Positions 7,948 to 13,852 of a stretch of 13,852 nucleotides of DNA are shown piece by piece. Under the pieces are notes generated by a model. The model made no database searches, was not told where the DNA came from, and worked only from the letters and a program-made list of their open reading frames with translations. Position 1 is the stretch's first letter. Every line of letters begins with the position of its first letter. The stretch spans positions 1 to 13,852 of the forward strand of contig CALHBW010000480.1 in the NCBI GenBank assembly GCA_937930625.1, written 5' to 3'. This stretch comes from an uncultured Saprospiraceae bacterium (GTDB lineage: Bacteria; Bacteroidota; Bacteroidia; Chitinophagales; Saprospiraceae). A program made the position numbers and the translations under genes.

Positions 7948-9669
7948 CAACTCGCCTTTGGCAAGTTGTTCTACGGCATAATTGGCGGCGCGTGCCGTCA
8001 GTGCCATATATGTGAGGCTTGGATTTTGACAAGCTGCGCTCGTCATACAAGCCCCGTCTGTGTTAAATAAATTTGGTATTTGATGTACTTGATTCCATTT
8101 ATTAAGGACGCTGTTTTTAGGGTCGTGTCCCATGCGTGCCGTACCCATTTCGTGGATGCCTTTGCCGACACCATAGCTACCATCGTAACCGTTTACATTT
8201 TTGAGTCCTGCTTTCTCCAGAATTTCGATAGCAGAATCAACGATGTCCTTACGCATTTTGAGGTCGTTTTCTTTGAGTTCCGTGTGGAATTTTATGATGG
8301 GTAGTCCCCATTCGTCTTTTTTATCGGTCAGTTCCATTCTATTGTCGTGATAAGGGAGAATCTCGCCGAAGCCGCCCATGCCGAATGTCCACGCACCCGG
8401 CTCGTACATATTGTCTTTGTAGTCAGCACCGAAGCCCAATTCGGCTACGTTACGCATCCAATTTTGACGACTTGCGCCACCTTGATAGCCATAGCCGCGT
8501 AAGAAATCTGTCTTGGTCTCCGGTCTGCCCGGTAGATTTCGGAAGCGTGGGATGTAGATGCCATTCGGACGTCTGCCTTTATAATATTTATCCTCGAAAC
8601 CCTCAAATTCACCACTCGCGCCTGCACCGAGTTGGTGGTCCATCATGTTGTGTCCCAATTCGCCTGACTCGGCACCGATACCTTCCGGGAAGCGGTTGCT
8701 TTTGCTCATCATCAGGATTTTCGTGGAATGTACGGTGGAGGCGTTCAGGAAAATGACTTTTGCTTTAAAGAAATAATCCTTTTTCGTCTTCGAATCAATT
8801 ATACGGACACCACTTGCGCGTTTTTTATCCTCATCATAAACGACTTCGTACACAATCGAGTCGGGGCGCAAAGTCAGATTACCCGTCGCCTCGGCAGCAG
8901 GTAGGGTAGAGGATTGACTGCTAAAATACGCACCATACGGACAACCACGCATACAGCGGTTTCTAAATTGACAAGTACCTCTGCCGTTCAAACCCTTCGG
9001 GTCGGTGATGTGTGCGACCCTGCCAATAGTCATCATTCTGTCGTCGAAGTTTTTAGCGATATTTTCGCGCAATACTTCTTCGACACAATTGAAATCCATT
9101 GGCGGTTGGAATATACCGTCAGGCAATTGCGGCAAACCTTCTTTCCGACCACTCACACCGACATGTGCTTCCACGTAATCGTACCATTTCGCAATATCTT
9201 CATATCGAATGGGCCAATCTATTCCAATGCCTTCCTTCGCATTTGCTTCAAAATCCATCGGACTCCAACGGTAGCTTTGCCGCCCCCACATCAACGAGCG
9301 TCCGCCTACCTGATAGCCGCGAATCCAATCAAAGCGTTTGCCTTCGGCTTCTTCGTAGGGGTGTTCGCTGTCTTTTACGAAGAAATGTATATACGCCTCA
9401 TTCATGGTATAGCCACCGAAGCGACCTTGTACGGGATAATCCTTTTCGATGACTTCCGGCGTCAATTTTTTATCTTCTACCTTGAAATCCCATGGATCCA
9501 TATTAGCAGTATGATAATCGACTACGTGCTTGACATTTCTACCTCTTTCGAGTACCAATGTTTTGAGCCCTTTCTCACAGAGTTCTTTAGCTGCCCAACC
9601 GCCACTGATGCCACTACCGACAACAATTGCATCATAGGTATCAGGACTATTTTCTGTGAATAAATTCAT
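7945..9669 (-). CDS. GMC family FAD-dependent oxidoreductase (copy B)
   Basis: This 574-residue protein resembles the large subunit of membrane-linked gluconate/sugar dehydrogenases. The FAD-binding Rossmann motif is VVGSGISGGWAAKEL (16-30), with Glu41 in LVLERG as the expected ribose ligand. GMC motifs follow: VGGRSLMWGRQSYRW (121-135), the C-terminal GIHEMGTARMG with the likely catalytic His506, and NTDGACMTSAACQNPS with Asn549. A cysteine trio C233-x5-C239-x3-C243 lies in GRGTCQFRNRCMRGCPYG. There is no signal peptide, so export probably depends on the Tat-bearing small subunit downstream. It is a close paralogue of the upstream GMC; the first 52 residues are identical while the DNA differs at many third positions. 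The substrate is unknown; a sugar, polyol or related alcohol is the family expectation. Confidence 0.92.
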   Translation of the reverse strand: MNLFTENSPDTYDAIVVGSGISGGWAAKELCEKGLKTLVLERGRNVKHVVDYHTANMDPWDFKVEDKKLTPEVIEKDYPVQGRFGGYTMNEAYIHFFVKDSEHPYEEAEGKRFDWIRGYQVGGRSLMWGRQSYRWSPMDFEANAKEGIGIDWPIRYEDIAKWYDYVEAHVGVSGRKEGLPQLPDGIFQPPMDFNCVEEVLRENIAKNFDDRMMTIGRVAHITDPKGLNGRGTCQFRNRCMRGCPYGAYFSSQSSTLPAAEATGNLTLRPDSIVYEVVYDEDKKRASGVRIIDSKTKKDYFFKAKVIFLNASTVHSTKILMMSKSNRFPEGIGAESGELGHNMMDHQLGAGASGEFEGFEDKYYKGRRPNGIYIPRFRNLPGRPETKTDFLRGYGYQGGASRQNWMRNVAELGFGADYKDNMYEPGAWTFGMGGFGEILPYHDNRMELTDKKDEWGLPIIKFHTELKENDLKMRKDIVDSAIEILEKAGLKNVNGYDGSYGVGKGIHEMGTARMGHDPKNSVLNKWNQVHQIPNLFNTDGACMTSAACQNPSLTYMALTARAANYAVEQLAKGEL

Positions 9670-9672
9670 GAC

Positions 9673-9713
9673 TAATGAGTGAATGAGTGAATTTTGAATG
9701 AATGAATCATTTT
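9673..9713. repeat. GAATGAGT/GAATGAAT word cluster upstream of GMC B
   Basis: TAATGAGTGAATGAGTGAAT followed by TTTGAATGAATGAATCATTTT lies directly upstream of the GMC B start codon. It matches in kind the cluster before the subunit 3 gene and parts of 7833-7870. Similar words are absent upstream of GMC A. Confidence 0.7.
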
Positions 9714-9729
9714 AGATTTAGTGATTTTA

Positions 9730-9797
9730 GATTTTTGATTGGTAGAACAGAGTTTCGCGTAGCGAAATTTAATCAAAAATCACCTAATCAAAAATCA
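9730..9797. repeat. Nested hairpin and AATCAAAAATCA repeats at the end of GMC A
   Basis: GATTTTTGATT (9730-9740) pairs perfectly with 9771-9781. Inside is a tight hairpin TTTCGC-GTA-GCGAAA (9753-9767). AATCAAAAATCA occurs twice as a direct repeat (9771-9782 and 9786-9797), and the second copy contains the TGA stop of the GMC A gene (complement of 9795-9797). The structure lies between two co-directional genes and could partly terminate transcription or stabilise an mRNA end. Confidence 0.75.
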
Positions 9798-11513
9798 AAG
9801 GTTTCCTTTCTTCAGTTGTTCCACCGCATAATCGGCAGCGCGTGCTGTTAGTGCCATATATGTGAGACTTGGATTTTGACAAGCTGCGCTCGTCATACAT
9901 GCGCCGTCTGTATTGAATAAATTCGGAACTTGGTGTACTTGATTCCATTTATTGAGAACGCTCGTTTTGGGGTCGCGCCCCATACGTGCTGTACCCATTT
10001 CGTGGATACCCAAACCTACACCGTAAGGAGCTTCGTAAGATGATACATTTTTGAGACCTGCCTTCTCCAGAATTTCGATGGCAGATTCAGCCATGTCTTT
10101 ACGCATCTTTTCTTCGTTCTCTTTGATTTCGGTGGTGAAGTTGACGATTGGAAGCCCCCATTTGTCTTTTTTATTGGTGAGTTCCATTTTGTTGTCGTGA
10201 TAAGGCAACATTTCACCAAAAGCTGTCATGCCAAATCGCCATGAACCGGGTTCAAACATCTCATCTTTATATGTACCACCGAAGCCCAATTCAGCTACTC
10301 CACGCATCCAGTTTTTGCGACTTGCGCCACCTTGATAACCGTACCCGCGCAAGAAATCCTTTTTAGTTTCGGGTCTGCCCGGCAAGTTGCGGAAGCGTGG
10401 GATATAGATACCGTTCGGGCGTCTGCCTTTAAAATATTTATCTTCGAGTCCCTCAAAATCGCCACTCGCTCCTACACGGAAATGGTGGTCCATCATATTA
10501 TGTCCCAATTCGCCTGATTCAGCACCGATACCATCAGGGAAACGGTTGCTTTTACTCATCATCAGGATTTGGGTAGAAGCTACAGCAGAGGCATTCAGGA
10601 AAATTACTTTTGCTTTGAAGAAGTATTCCTTCTTTGTCTCTGCATCAATCACACGGACACCGCTTGCGCGTTTTTTATCTTCATCATATACGACTTCATA
10701 CACAATCGAATTAGGACGCATAGTCATATTACCTGTTTCATTGGCAGCAGGTAGGGTAGAGGCTTGACTACTGAAATATCCTCCATAGGGACAGCCGCGC
10801 ATACAGCGATTTCTAAACTGACAGGTTCCCCGACCGTTCAAACCTTTTGGGTCAGTGATATGCGCCGTTCTGCCGATAGTCATGATTCTATCGTTGAAGT
10901 TTTTGGAGATGTTTTCACGTAACACTTCTTCTACACAATTGAAATCCATTGGTGGTTGGAAAACTCCGTCGGGTAGTTGTGGCAAGCCCTCTTTTCTACC
11001 ACTCACACCTATATATGCTTCTACGTAATCATACCATTTTGCGAGGTCTTCATATCGAATGGGCCAATCCACTGCAACACCATCCTTTGCATTTGCCTCA
11101 AAATCCATCGGACTCCAACGATAACTCTGTCTTCCCCAGACCAGTGAGCGTCCGCCTACTTGATAACCGCGAATCCAATCAAAGCGCGTACCTTTTGTCT
11201 CTTCATAAGGATGTTCGCTATCTTTCACGAAGAAATGTACATGCTCATCCCTCACCGTATAGCCTGTGCGACGTTGTTTGGGATAGTCGCGCTCCAAGTC
11301 TGCTTCCGACAATTTATCTTCGGGTTTAAAATCCCATTTATCCATATTGGCAGTTGTATAATCTACCACATGTTTGACATTTCTGCCTCTTTCGAGTACC
11401 AGTGTTTTGAGTCCCTTTTCGCAGAGTTCTTTGGCAGCCCAACCACCACTAATACCACTGCCTACCACGATTGCATCATAGGTGTCCGGACTATTTTCCG
11501 TAAATAAATTCAT
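9795..11513 (-). CDS. GMC family FAD-dependent oxidoreductase (copy A)
   Basis: This 572-residue protein is the first gene of the minus-strand cluster and a tandem paralogue of the GMC downstream, 125 bases away. It keeps the same features, shifted by two residues after position ~62: FAD motif at 16-30, VGGRSLVWGRQSYRW, cysteine trio C231/C237/C241, likely catalytic His504 in GIHEMGTARMG, and Asn547 in CQNPS. Differences from copy B concentrate in residues 53-93, in the segment after NHMM-type residues (HHFRVGASG against HQLGAGASG), and around NASAVASTQ against NASTVHSTK, which suggests different substrates or partners. It has no signal peptide. The upstream 223 bases are the likely promoter region for the cluster, with TATCTTTA (complement of 11592-11599) one base off the -7 consensus. 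Confidence 0.92.
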   Translation of the reverse strand: MNLFTENSPDTYDAIVVGSGISGGWAAKELCEKGLKTLVLERGRNVKHVVDYTTANMDKWDFKPEDKLSEADLERDYPKQRRTGYTVRDEHVHFFVKDSEHPYEETKGTRFDWIRGYQVGGRSLVWGRQSYRWSPMDFEANAKDGVAVDWPIRYEDLAKWYDYVEAYIGVSGRKEGLPQLPDGVFQPPMDFNCVEEVLRENISKNFNDRIMTIGRTAHITDPKGLNGRGTCQFRNRCMRGCPYGGYFSSQASTLPAANETGNMTMRPNSIVYEVVYDEDKKRASGVRVIDAETKKEYFFKAKVIFLNASAVASTQILMMSKSNRFPDGIGAESGELGHNMMDHHFRVGASGDFEGLEDKYFKGRRPNGIYIPRFRNLPGRPETKKDFLRGYGYQGGASRKNWMRGVAELGFGGTYKDEMFEPGSWRFGMTAFGEMLPYHDNKMELTNKKDKWGLPIVNFTTEIKENEEKMRKDMAESAIEILEKAGLKNVSSYEAPYGVGLGIHEMGTARMGRDPKTSVLNKWNQVHQVPNLFNTDGACMTSAACQNPSLTYMALTARAADYAVEQLKKGNL

Positions 11514-11591
11514 TGAAATCGGTTTTTAGAAAAAATAGTTTGAGTTGCAGGTTGCTACTCATAGCTCGCAACGTAAAATTTGTTTATGGAC

Positions 11592-11599
11592 TAAAGATA
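11592..11599 (-). promoter_or_regulatory. Candidate -7 promoter element for the GMC cluster
   Basis: On the minus strand this reads TATCTTTA, one mismatch from the Bacteroidota consensus TAnnTTTG, 79 bases before the GMC A start. No good -33 TTTG is found at the usual spacing of about 19 bases, so this is a weak candidate. Confidence 0.2.
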
Positions 11600-11736
11600 T
11601 GAAATTATAATTGAGTGTTTTTGAATTATTTCAAATTTTATTTGTTATTTAGAATAAGTCTAATAATTGTAGTAAGTACACTAAGTGGTTGATGTGGATA
11701 TTTCTGTTTGTTGTTGGATGATGGCTGCGAAATTTT

Positions 11737-12162
11737 ATGTACGCGCAGCCTCATATAGGTTTACCCGGTGGCAACAGCGCATCCTTTTTCAATACCAACT
11801 CGCAAGGTGGACTGCTTGGACAACGCCAAGCCAGATTGGAAGCTATGCTCAACAATTCACCCAACATTCAAAACACGACCAACCAACCAATTTCTGCACT
11901 ATTGGAAGGTGTCATACTCAAGCAAAACGCACCCAATCCTTTCAATAATATCACAACTATCTCATACGAAATTCCCACAGATTTGAACGATGCCTCACTC
12001 ATGATTTATGATATAAACGGCAAAACAATTGCTCAATACACCATTACAGGTAATGGTACTGTTCAGTTTGATGCTTCGCAATTTACAAGTGGCACATACT
12101 TCTACGCCATTATTGCCGAAGGAAAAACATCTGCAACTCAAAAAATGATTATTCAGAAATAA
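11737..12162 (+). CDS. Orphan T9SS type-A C-terminal sorting domain protein, probable 3' gene remnant
   Basis: Of the 141 residues, about 59-141 form a typical T9SS sorting domain: LKQNAPNPFNNITTISYEIP, then LMIYDINGKTIAQY, FDASQFTSGTYFYAI and the terminal KMIIQK. Residues 24-45 (GGLLGQRQARLEAMLNNSPN) resemble the short coiled region that precedes such domains in tail-fibre or adhesin-like proteins. An in-frame TGA at 11719-11721 closes the frame just upstream, and no signal peptide can be placed, so the product could not reach the periplasm by Sec. The simplest reading is the surviving 3' end of a larger secreted-protein gene. A real small protein is less likely. It stands alone between the divergent GMC A gene and the pirin gene. 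Confidence 0.65.
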   Translation: MYAQPHIGLPGGNSASFFNTNSQGGLLGQRQARLEAMLNNSPNIQNTTNQPISALLEGVILKQNAPNPFNNITTISYEIPTDLNDASLMIYDINGKTIAQYTITGNGTVQFDASQFTSGTYFYAIIAEGKTSATQKMIIQK

Positions 12163-12183
12163 TCCAGACACATCTGACTCAAA

Positions 12184-12211
12184 ATGCCGGAGAACGTCAG
12201 TTCTTCGGCAT
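12184..12211 (+). terminator. Hairpin 22 bases after the T9SS ORF
   Basis: ATGCCGGAGAAC (12184-12195) pairs with GTTCTTCGGCAT (12200-12211) over 12 bp with one G-U pair and a GTCA loop. It begins shortly after the stop codon. The following CTCGTATTT is only weakly T-rich, so termination is likely but may be inefficient. Confidence 0.6.
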
Positions 12212-12336
12212 CTCGTATTTATAAATATGATAGCAAGGTAGTAGATACAAAACGCATGGTAATTGCAAAATAATTTATAAATACATATAAAATTTATTAA
12301 ATATTTATTTTAAACAAAAAATAATATTTCGACGTT

Positions 12337-12378
12337 ATAAAACCCGAATTGCAACGCAATTCGGGTTTTATTATTTTT
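12337..12378 (+). terminator. Strong intrinsic terminator with 16-bp perfect stem
   Basis: The left arm 12337-12352 pairs perfectly with 12356-12371 around an AAC loop; its core is AACCCGAATTGC / GCAATTCGGGTT. TATTATTTTT follows on the plus strand. It lies 175 bases after the T9SS ORF and only about 48 bases before the pirin start. It could therefore be a backup terminator for the ORF or an attenuator in the pirin leader. Confidence 0.75.
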
Positions 12379-12416
12379 AACGAATCACGAGTAACGATTA
12401 CACGAATCACGACAAC
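12379..12416 (+). repeat. ACGAATCACG word array in front of the pirin gene
   Basis: AACGAATCACGAGTAACGAT and then TACACGAATCACGACAAC fill the space between the terminator hairpin and the pirin start. Inverted counterparts follow the pirin gene at 13391-13417: 12379-12392 matches 13403-13416 inverted at 13 of 14 positions, and 12402-12411 matches 13391-13400 at 9 of 10. Confidence 0.75.
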
Positions 12417-12418
12417 AC

Positions 12419-13387
12419 ATGGACGACATGAAAAGAAGACAATTCATCAAAGGTTCTGCAATATTGGGAATGGGCGTAGCAAGCACTTCACTCGTAGCTA
12501 ATTCAGGAATGTATCACGCTGATAGCAAGCGCAAAATCTACCGCATACTTACCGCCAAAGGTGTCAATGTAGGCACACTACCCGTCATGCGCGCTTTTGC
12601 AGGCGACCAAAACGACTATGTATCGCCTTATGTGCTGTTTGATGAATTCGGTCCTGTAAATGTCAATCCCGGCAGCGACCCGCTTCGCGTAGATGCACAC
12701 CCACATGCGGGGGTTACGCCTACCACCTATTTCCTTGATGGTTCGGGGCATCACAAGGATAGTTTGGATTATGATTTCCAGATTGCGAAGGGCGATTTTA
12801 TGATGTTCAGTTCCGGCAAAGGCGCGATTCACATGGAAGAATCCGGCAAGCAACTCTACGATGAAGGCGGCTTTTATCATGGCTTTCAAATATGGCTCAA
12901 TACCCCCTCTGCCCATAAATTTGATGCGCCCACTACCACAGTCAACCGTGTAGCTGATATGGATAAAATCGAAACTGACGACTACTCCATCCAAGTCATT
13001 TTAGGCGAATTGGGCGACGCCAAATCCACCATACCACTACATGCTCCGGCGTTTTATTATCATGTAAAAATGAACGACGATACCCGCCTCGACATTCCAA
13101 CAGACCCTACACACAATGCGTTCATCTACCTCATCAGTGGCAAACTCGAACTCGAAGGCGGACGCGAACTCAAAGCCAATCAAGTTGCTCTCTACCAACG
13201 CGGCGAAAGTCTCATCAATCTCTACGCCGAATGTGCCGCAGAAATGCTCATACTTGGCGGACAACCACTCAACGAACGTGTGTTTTCTTACGGACCCTTT
13301 GTGATGAATAATGAAGAACAAATCAAGCAATGCATTCATAATTATAATGCAGGATTAATGGGGAATCCGGCGGTCGTGAATCAGTAG
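12419..13387 (+). CDS. Pirin family protein with twin-arginine leader
   Basis: The 322-residue product belongs to the bicupin pirin family. The N-terminal cupin carries the expected metal ligands: His94 and His96 in VDAHPHAGVTPTTYFLDG, and His138 and Glu140 in SSGKGAIHMEES. GFYHGFQIWLN follows at 151-161. The C-terminal cupin includes FIYLISGKLELEGG. The N-terminus MKRRQFIKGSAILGMGVAST (from the second Met, base 12428) is a good Tat signal, so that downstream ATG is a reasonable alternative start. Most studied pirins are cytoplasmic or nuclear, acting as regulators or quercetin 2,3-dioxygenases, so export is a departure. Folded metal loading before Tat export would fit a cupin enzyme. It lies near a Tat-dependent dehydrogenase cluster, but on the other strand. 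The substrate is unknown. Confidence 0.92.
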   Translation: MDDMKRRQFIKGSAILGMGVASTSLVANSGMYHADSKRKIYRILTAKGVNVGTLPVMRAFAGDQNDYVSPYVLFDEFGPVNVNPGSDPLRVDAHPHAGVTPTTYFLDGSGHHKDSLDYDFQIAKGDFMMFSSGKGAIHMEESGKQLYDEGGFYHGFQIWLNTPSAHKFDAPTTTVNRVADMDKIETDDYSIQVILGELGDAKSTIPLHAPAFYYHVKMNDDTRLDIPTDPTHNAFIYLISGKLELEGGRELKANQVALYQRGESLINLYAECAAEMLILGGQPLNERVFSYGPFVMNNEEQIKQCIHNYNAGLMGNPAVVNQ

Positions 13388-13390
13388 TGC

Positions 13391-13417
13391 CGTTATTCGT
13401 TGACTCGTTATTCGTTT
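13391..13417 (+). repeat. Inverted copy of the pirin upstream word array
   Basis: CGTTATTCGTTGACTCGTTA and TTCGTTT form the inverted partner of 12379-12411, starting three bases after the pirin stop. The pirin gene is therefore framed by inverted repeats about 1 kb apart. Confidence 0.7.
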
Positions 13418-13658
13418 TTTTAACTAATTAATAATCAATAACTTACTGTAATTTTTAATTGTCAATGAATTACGAATTAAACCAGTAGAATAAGTTTTAA
13501 ACTCCAAATTCCAAAAAACAAATTCCAAATTCCTCTCGGCTCAGGCGAGACCAATTTTTGACGTGTTTTAGCCACATTTTATTGGAATTAGCTCATTCCA
13601 CAATTTGGGTTACTTTAATCGAATACGACCAAATTTTAAATATGTGCTGATTTGTTAG

Positions 13659-13666
13659 TATTTTTG
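13659..13666 (+). promoter_or_regulatory. Candidate -7 promoter element for the nucleotidyltransferase gene
   Basis: TATTTTTG matches the Bacteroidota -7 consensus TAnnTTTG exactly and lies 52 bases before the ATG. A clear TTTG at the -33 position is missing; only a T-rich ATTTTAAA is nearby. A chance match in AT-rich DNA cannot be excluded. Confidence 0.35.
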
Positions 13667-13718
13667 TGAAAATAACGTAACATGGATTTTTCTGTTTCTA
13701 CTGCCAAATAAATATAAA

Positions 13719-13852
13719 ATGAAATTAATCCGCCAACACGAACACGAACTTTATCAGGTCTGTCAATTGTCACAGGTAGATGAGTTGTATGTATTCGGTT
13801 CAATATTAACAGATAAATTTGATGATAGCAGCGATATTGATATGTTGGTTTC
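13719..13852 (+). CDS. Minimal nucleotidyltransferase (MNT-type), 5' part, cut by window edge
   Basis: Forty-four complete codons are visible, starting MKLIRQHEHELYQVC. The segment VFGSILTDKFDDSSDIDMLV contains the signature of pol-beta-like minimal nucleotidyltransferases: Gly27-Ser28, then Asp39 and Asp41 as the metal-binding carboxylates. Proteins of this family are usually around 100 residues and often act as the antitoxin half of HEPN/MNT pairs that adenylylate the HEPN toxin. No HEPN gene is upstream; it could follow beyond the edge. There is no evident Shine-Dalgarno, as expected for Bacteroidota; an A-rich AAATAAATATAAA precedes the start. Confidence 0.8.
   Translation, partial: MKLIRQHEHELYQVCQLSQVDELYVFGSILTDKFDDSSDIDMLV

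Larger units (their letters stand above)
13388..13718. other. Non-coding region after the pirin gene
   Basis: I see no gene. It starts with CGTTATTCGT/ACTCGTTATTCG words (13391-13417) that are inverted relative to those before the pirin gene and end in a T-run, so they may help terminate the pirin transcript. CCAAATTCCAAA words follow at about 13503-13532 with degraded inverted counterparts (TTGGAATT, CAATTTGGG) at about 13582-13608. A small hairpin TCTCG/CGAGA (13534-13538 with 13546-13550) lies between them, so this may be another, decayed palindromic spacer. Confidence 0.6.

Noticed and set aside
8914..9663. Plus-strand 249-codon open frame opposite GMC B
   Set aside because: It is antisense to a protein with clear GMC motifs and a close paralogue. 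Its translation shows no recognisable domain, and the openness follows from codon bias of the opposite strand.
11685..11948. Overlapping plus-strand frame at the start of the T9SS ORF
   Set aside because: It is out of frame with the sorting domain, rich in Trp and Gln without family features, and does not restore an upstream part of the gene.
12578..12994. Minus-strand open frame opposite the pirin gene
   Set aside because: It is fully inside the pirin gene, which has intact motifs; it is a shadow frame without family features.

Overview
The window looks like chromosomal DNA of a member of the Bacteroidota, most likely a Saprospiraceae- or Chitinophagales-like environmental lineage. The evidence is a type IX secretion (T9SS) type-A C-terminal sorting domain, a CotH/lamin-tail/cadherin-like multidomain exoprotein ending in paired dockerin-like calcium loops, a Tat-lipoprotein of the gluconate 2-dehydrogenase subunit 3 family beside GMC oxidoreductases, AT-rich spacers, no clear Shine-Dalgarno sequences, and a few matches to the Bacteroidota -7 promoter motif TAnnTTTG. 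The lineage assignment is inference from gene content; there is no rRNA or marker gene.

Layout. 1-593 is AT-rich and has no recognisable gene. 594-6701 (+) encodes a 2035-residue secreted modular protein. 6702-7110 separates two convergent genes and is almost entirely one long imperfect palindrome. 7111-11513 (-) is a co-directional cluster: GMC oxidoreductase A (11513 to 9795), its close paralogue GMC oxidoreductase B (9669 to 7945), then gluconate 2-dehydrogenase subunit 3 (7752 to 7111). 11737-12162 (+) is a short ORF that is essentially an orphan T9SS sorting domain. 12419-13387 (+) is a pirin with a twin-arginine leader. 13388-13718 is non-coding, and 13719 to the right edge is the start of a minimal nucleotidyltransferase.

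Functional reading. The minus-strand cluster is probably a periplasmic flavin dehydrogenase system for sugars or polyols. The two FAD subunits have no export signal, while the small subunit has a Tat signal and a lipobox, so co-export by hitch-hiking through Tat is the likely arrangement. The pirin next door also carries a Tat leader and keeps all four expected metal ligands. The giant exoprotein is predicted to be a surface or extracellular protein with an atypical CotH-type kinase domain and adhesive repeats.

The most unusual feature is between the genes. Several spacers are built from short repeated words arranged as long imperfect palindromes, and their arms run into or touch the stop codons of the flanking genes. 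The clearest case is 6698-7114: a perfect 26-bp inverted repeat that contains both convergent stop codons, with further nested arms inside. Similar architecture with different words occurs at 7789-7947, at 9730-9797, and around the pirin gene. Inside the exoprotein, a whole roughly 190-residue domain is inserted between the two conserved cysteines of one cadherin-like repeat.
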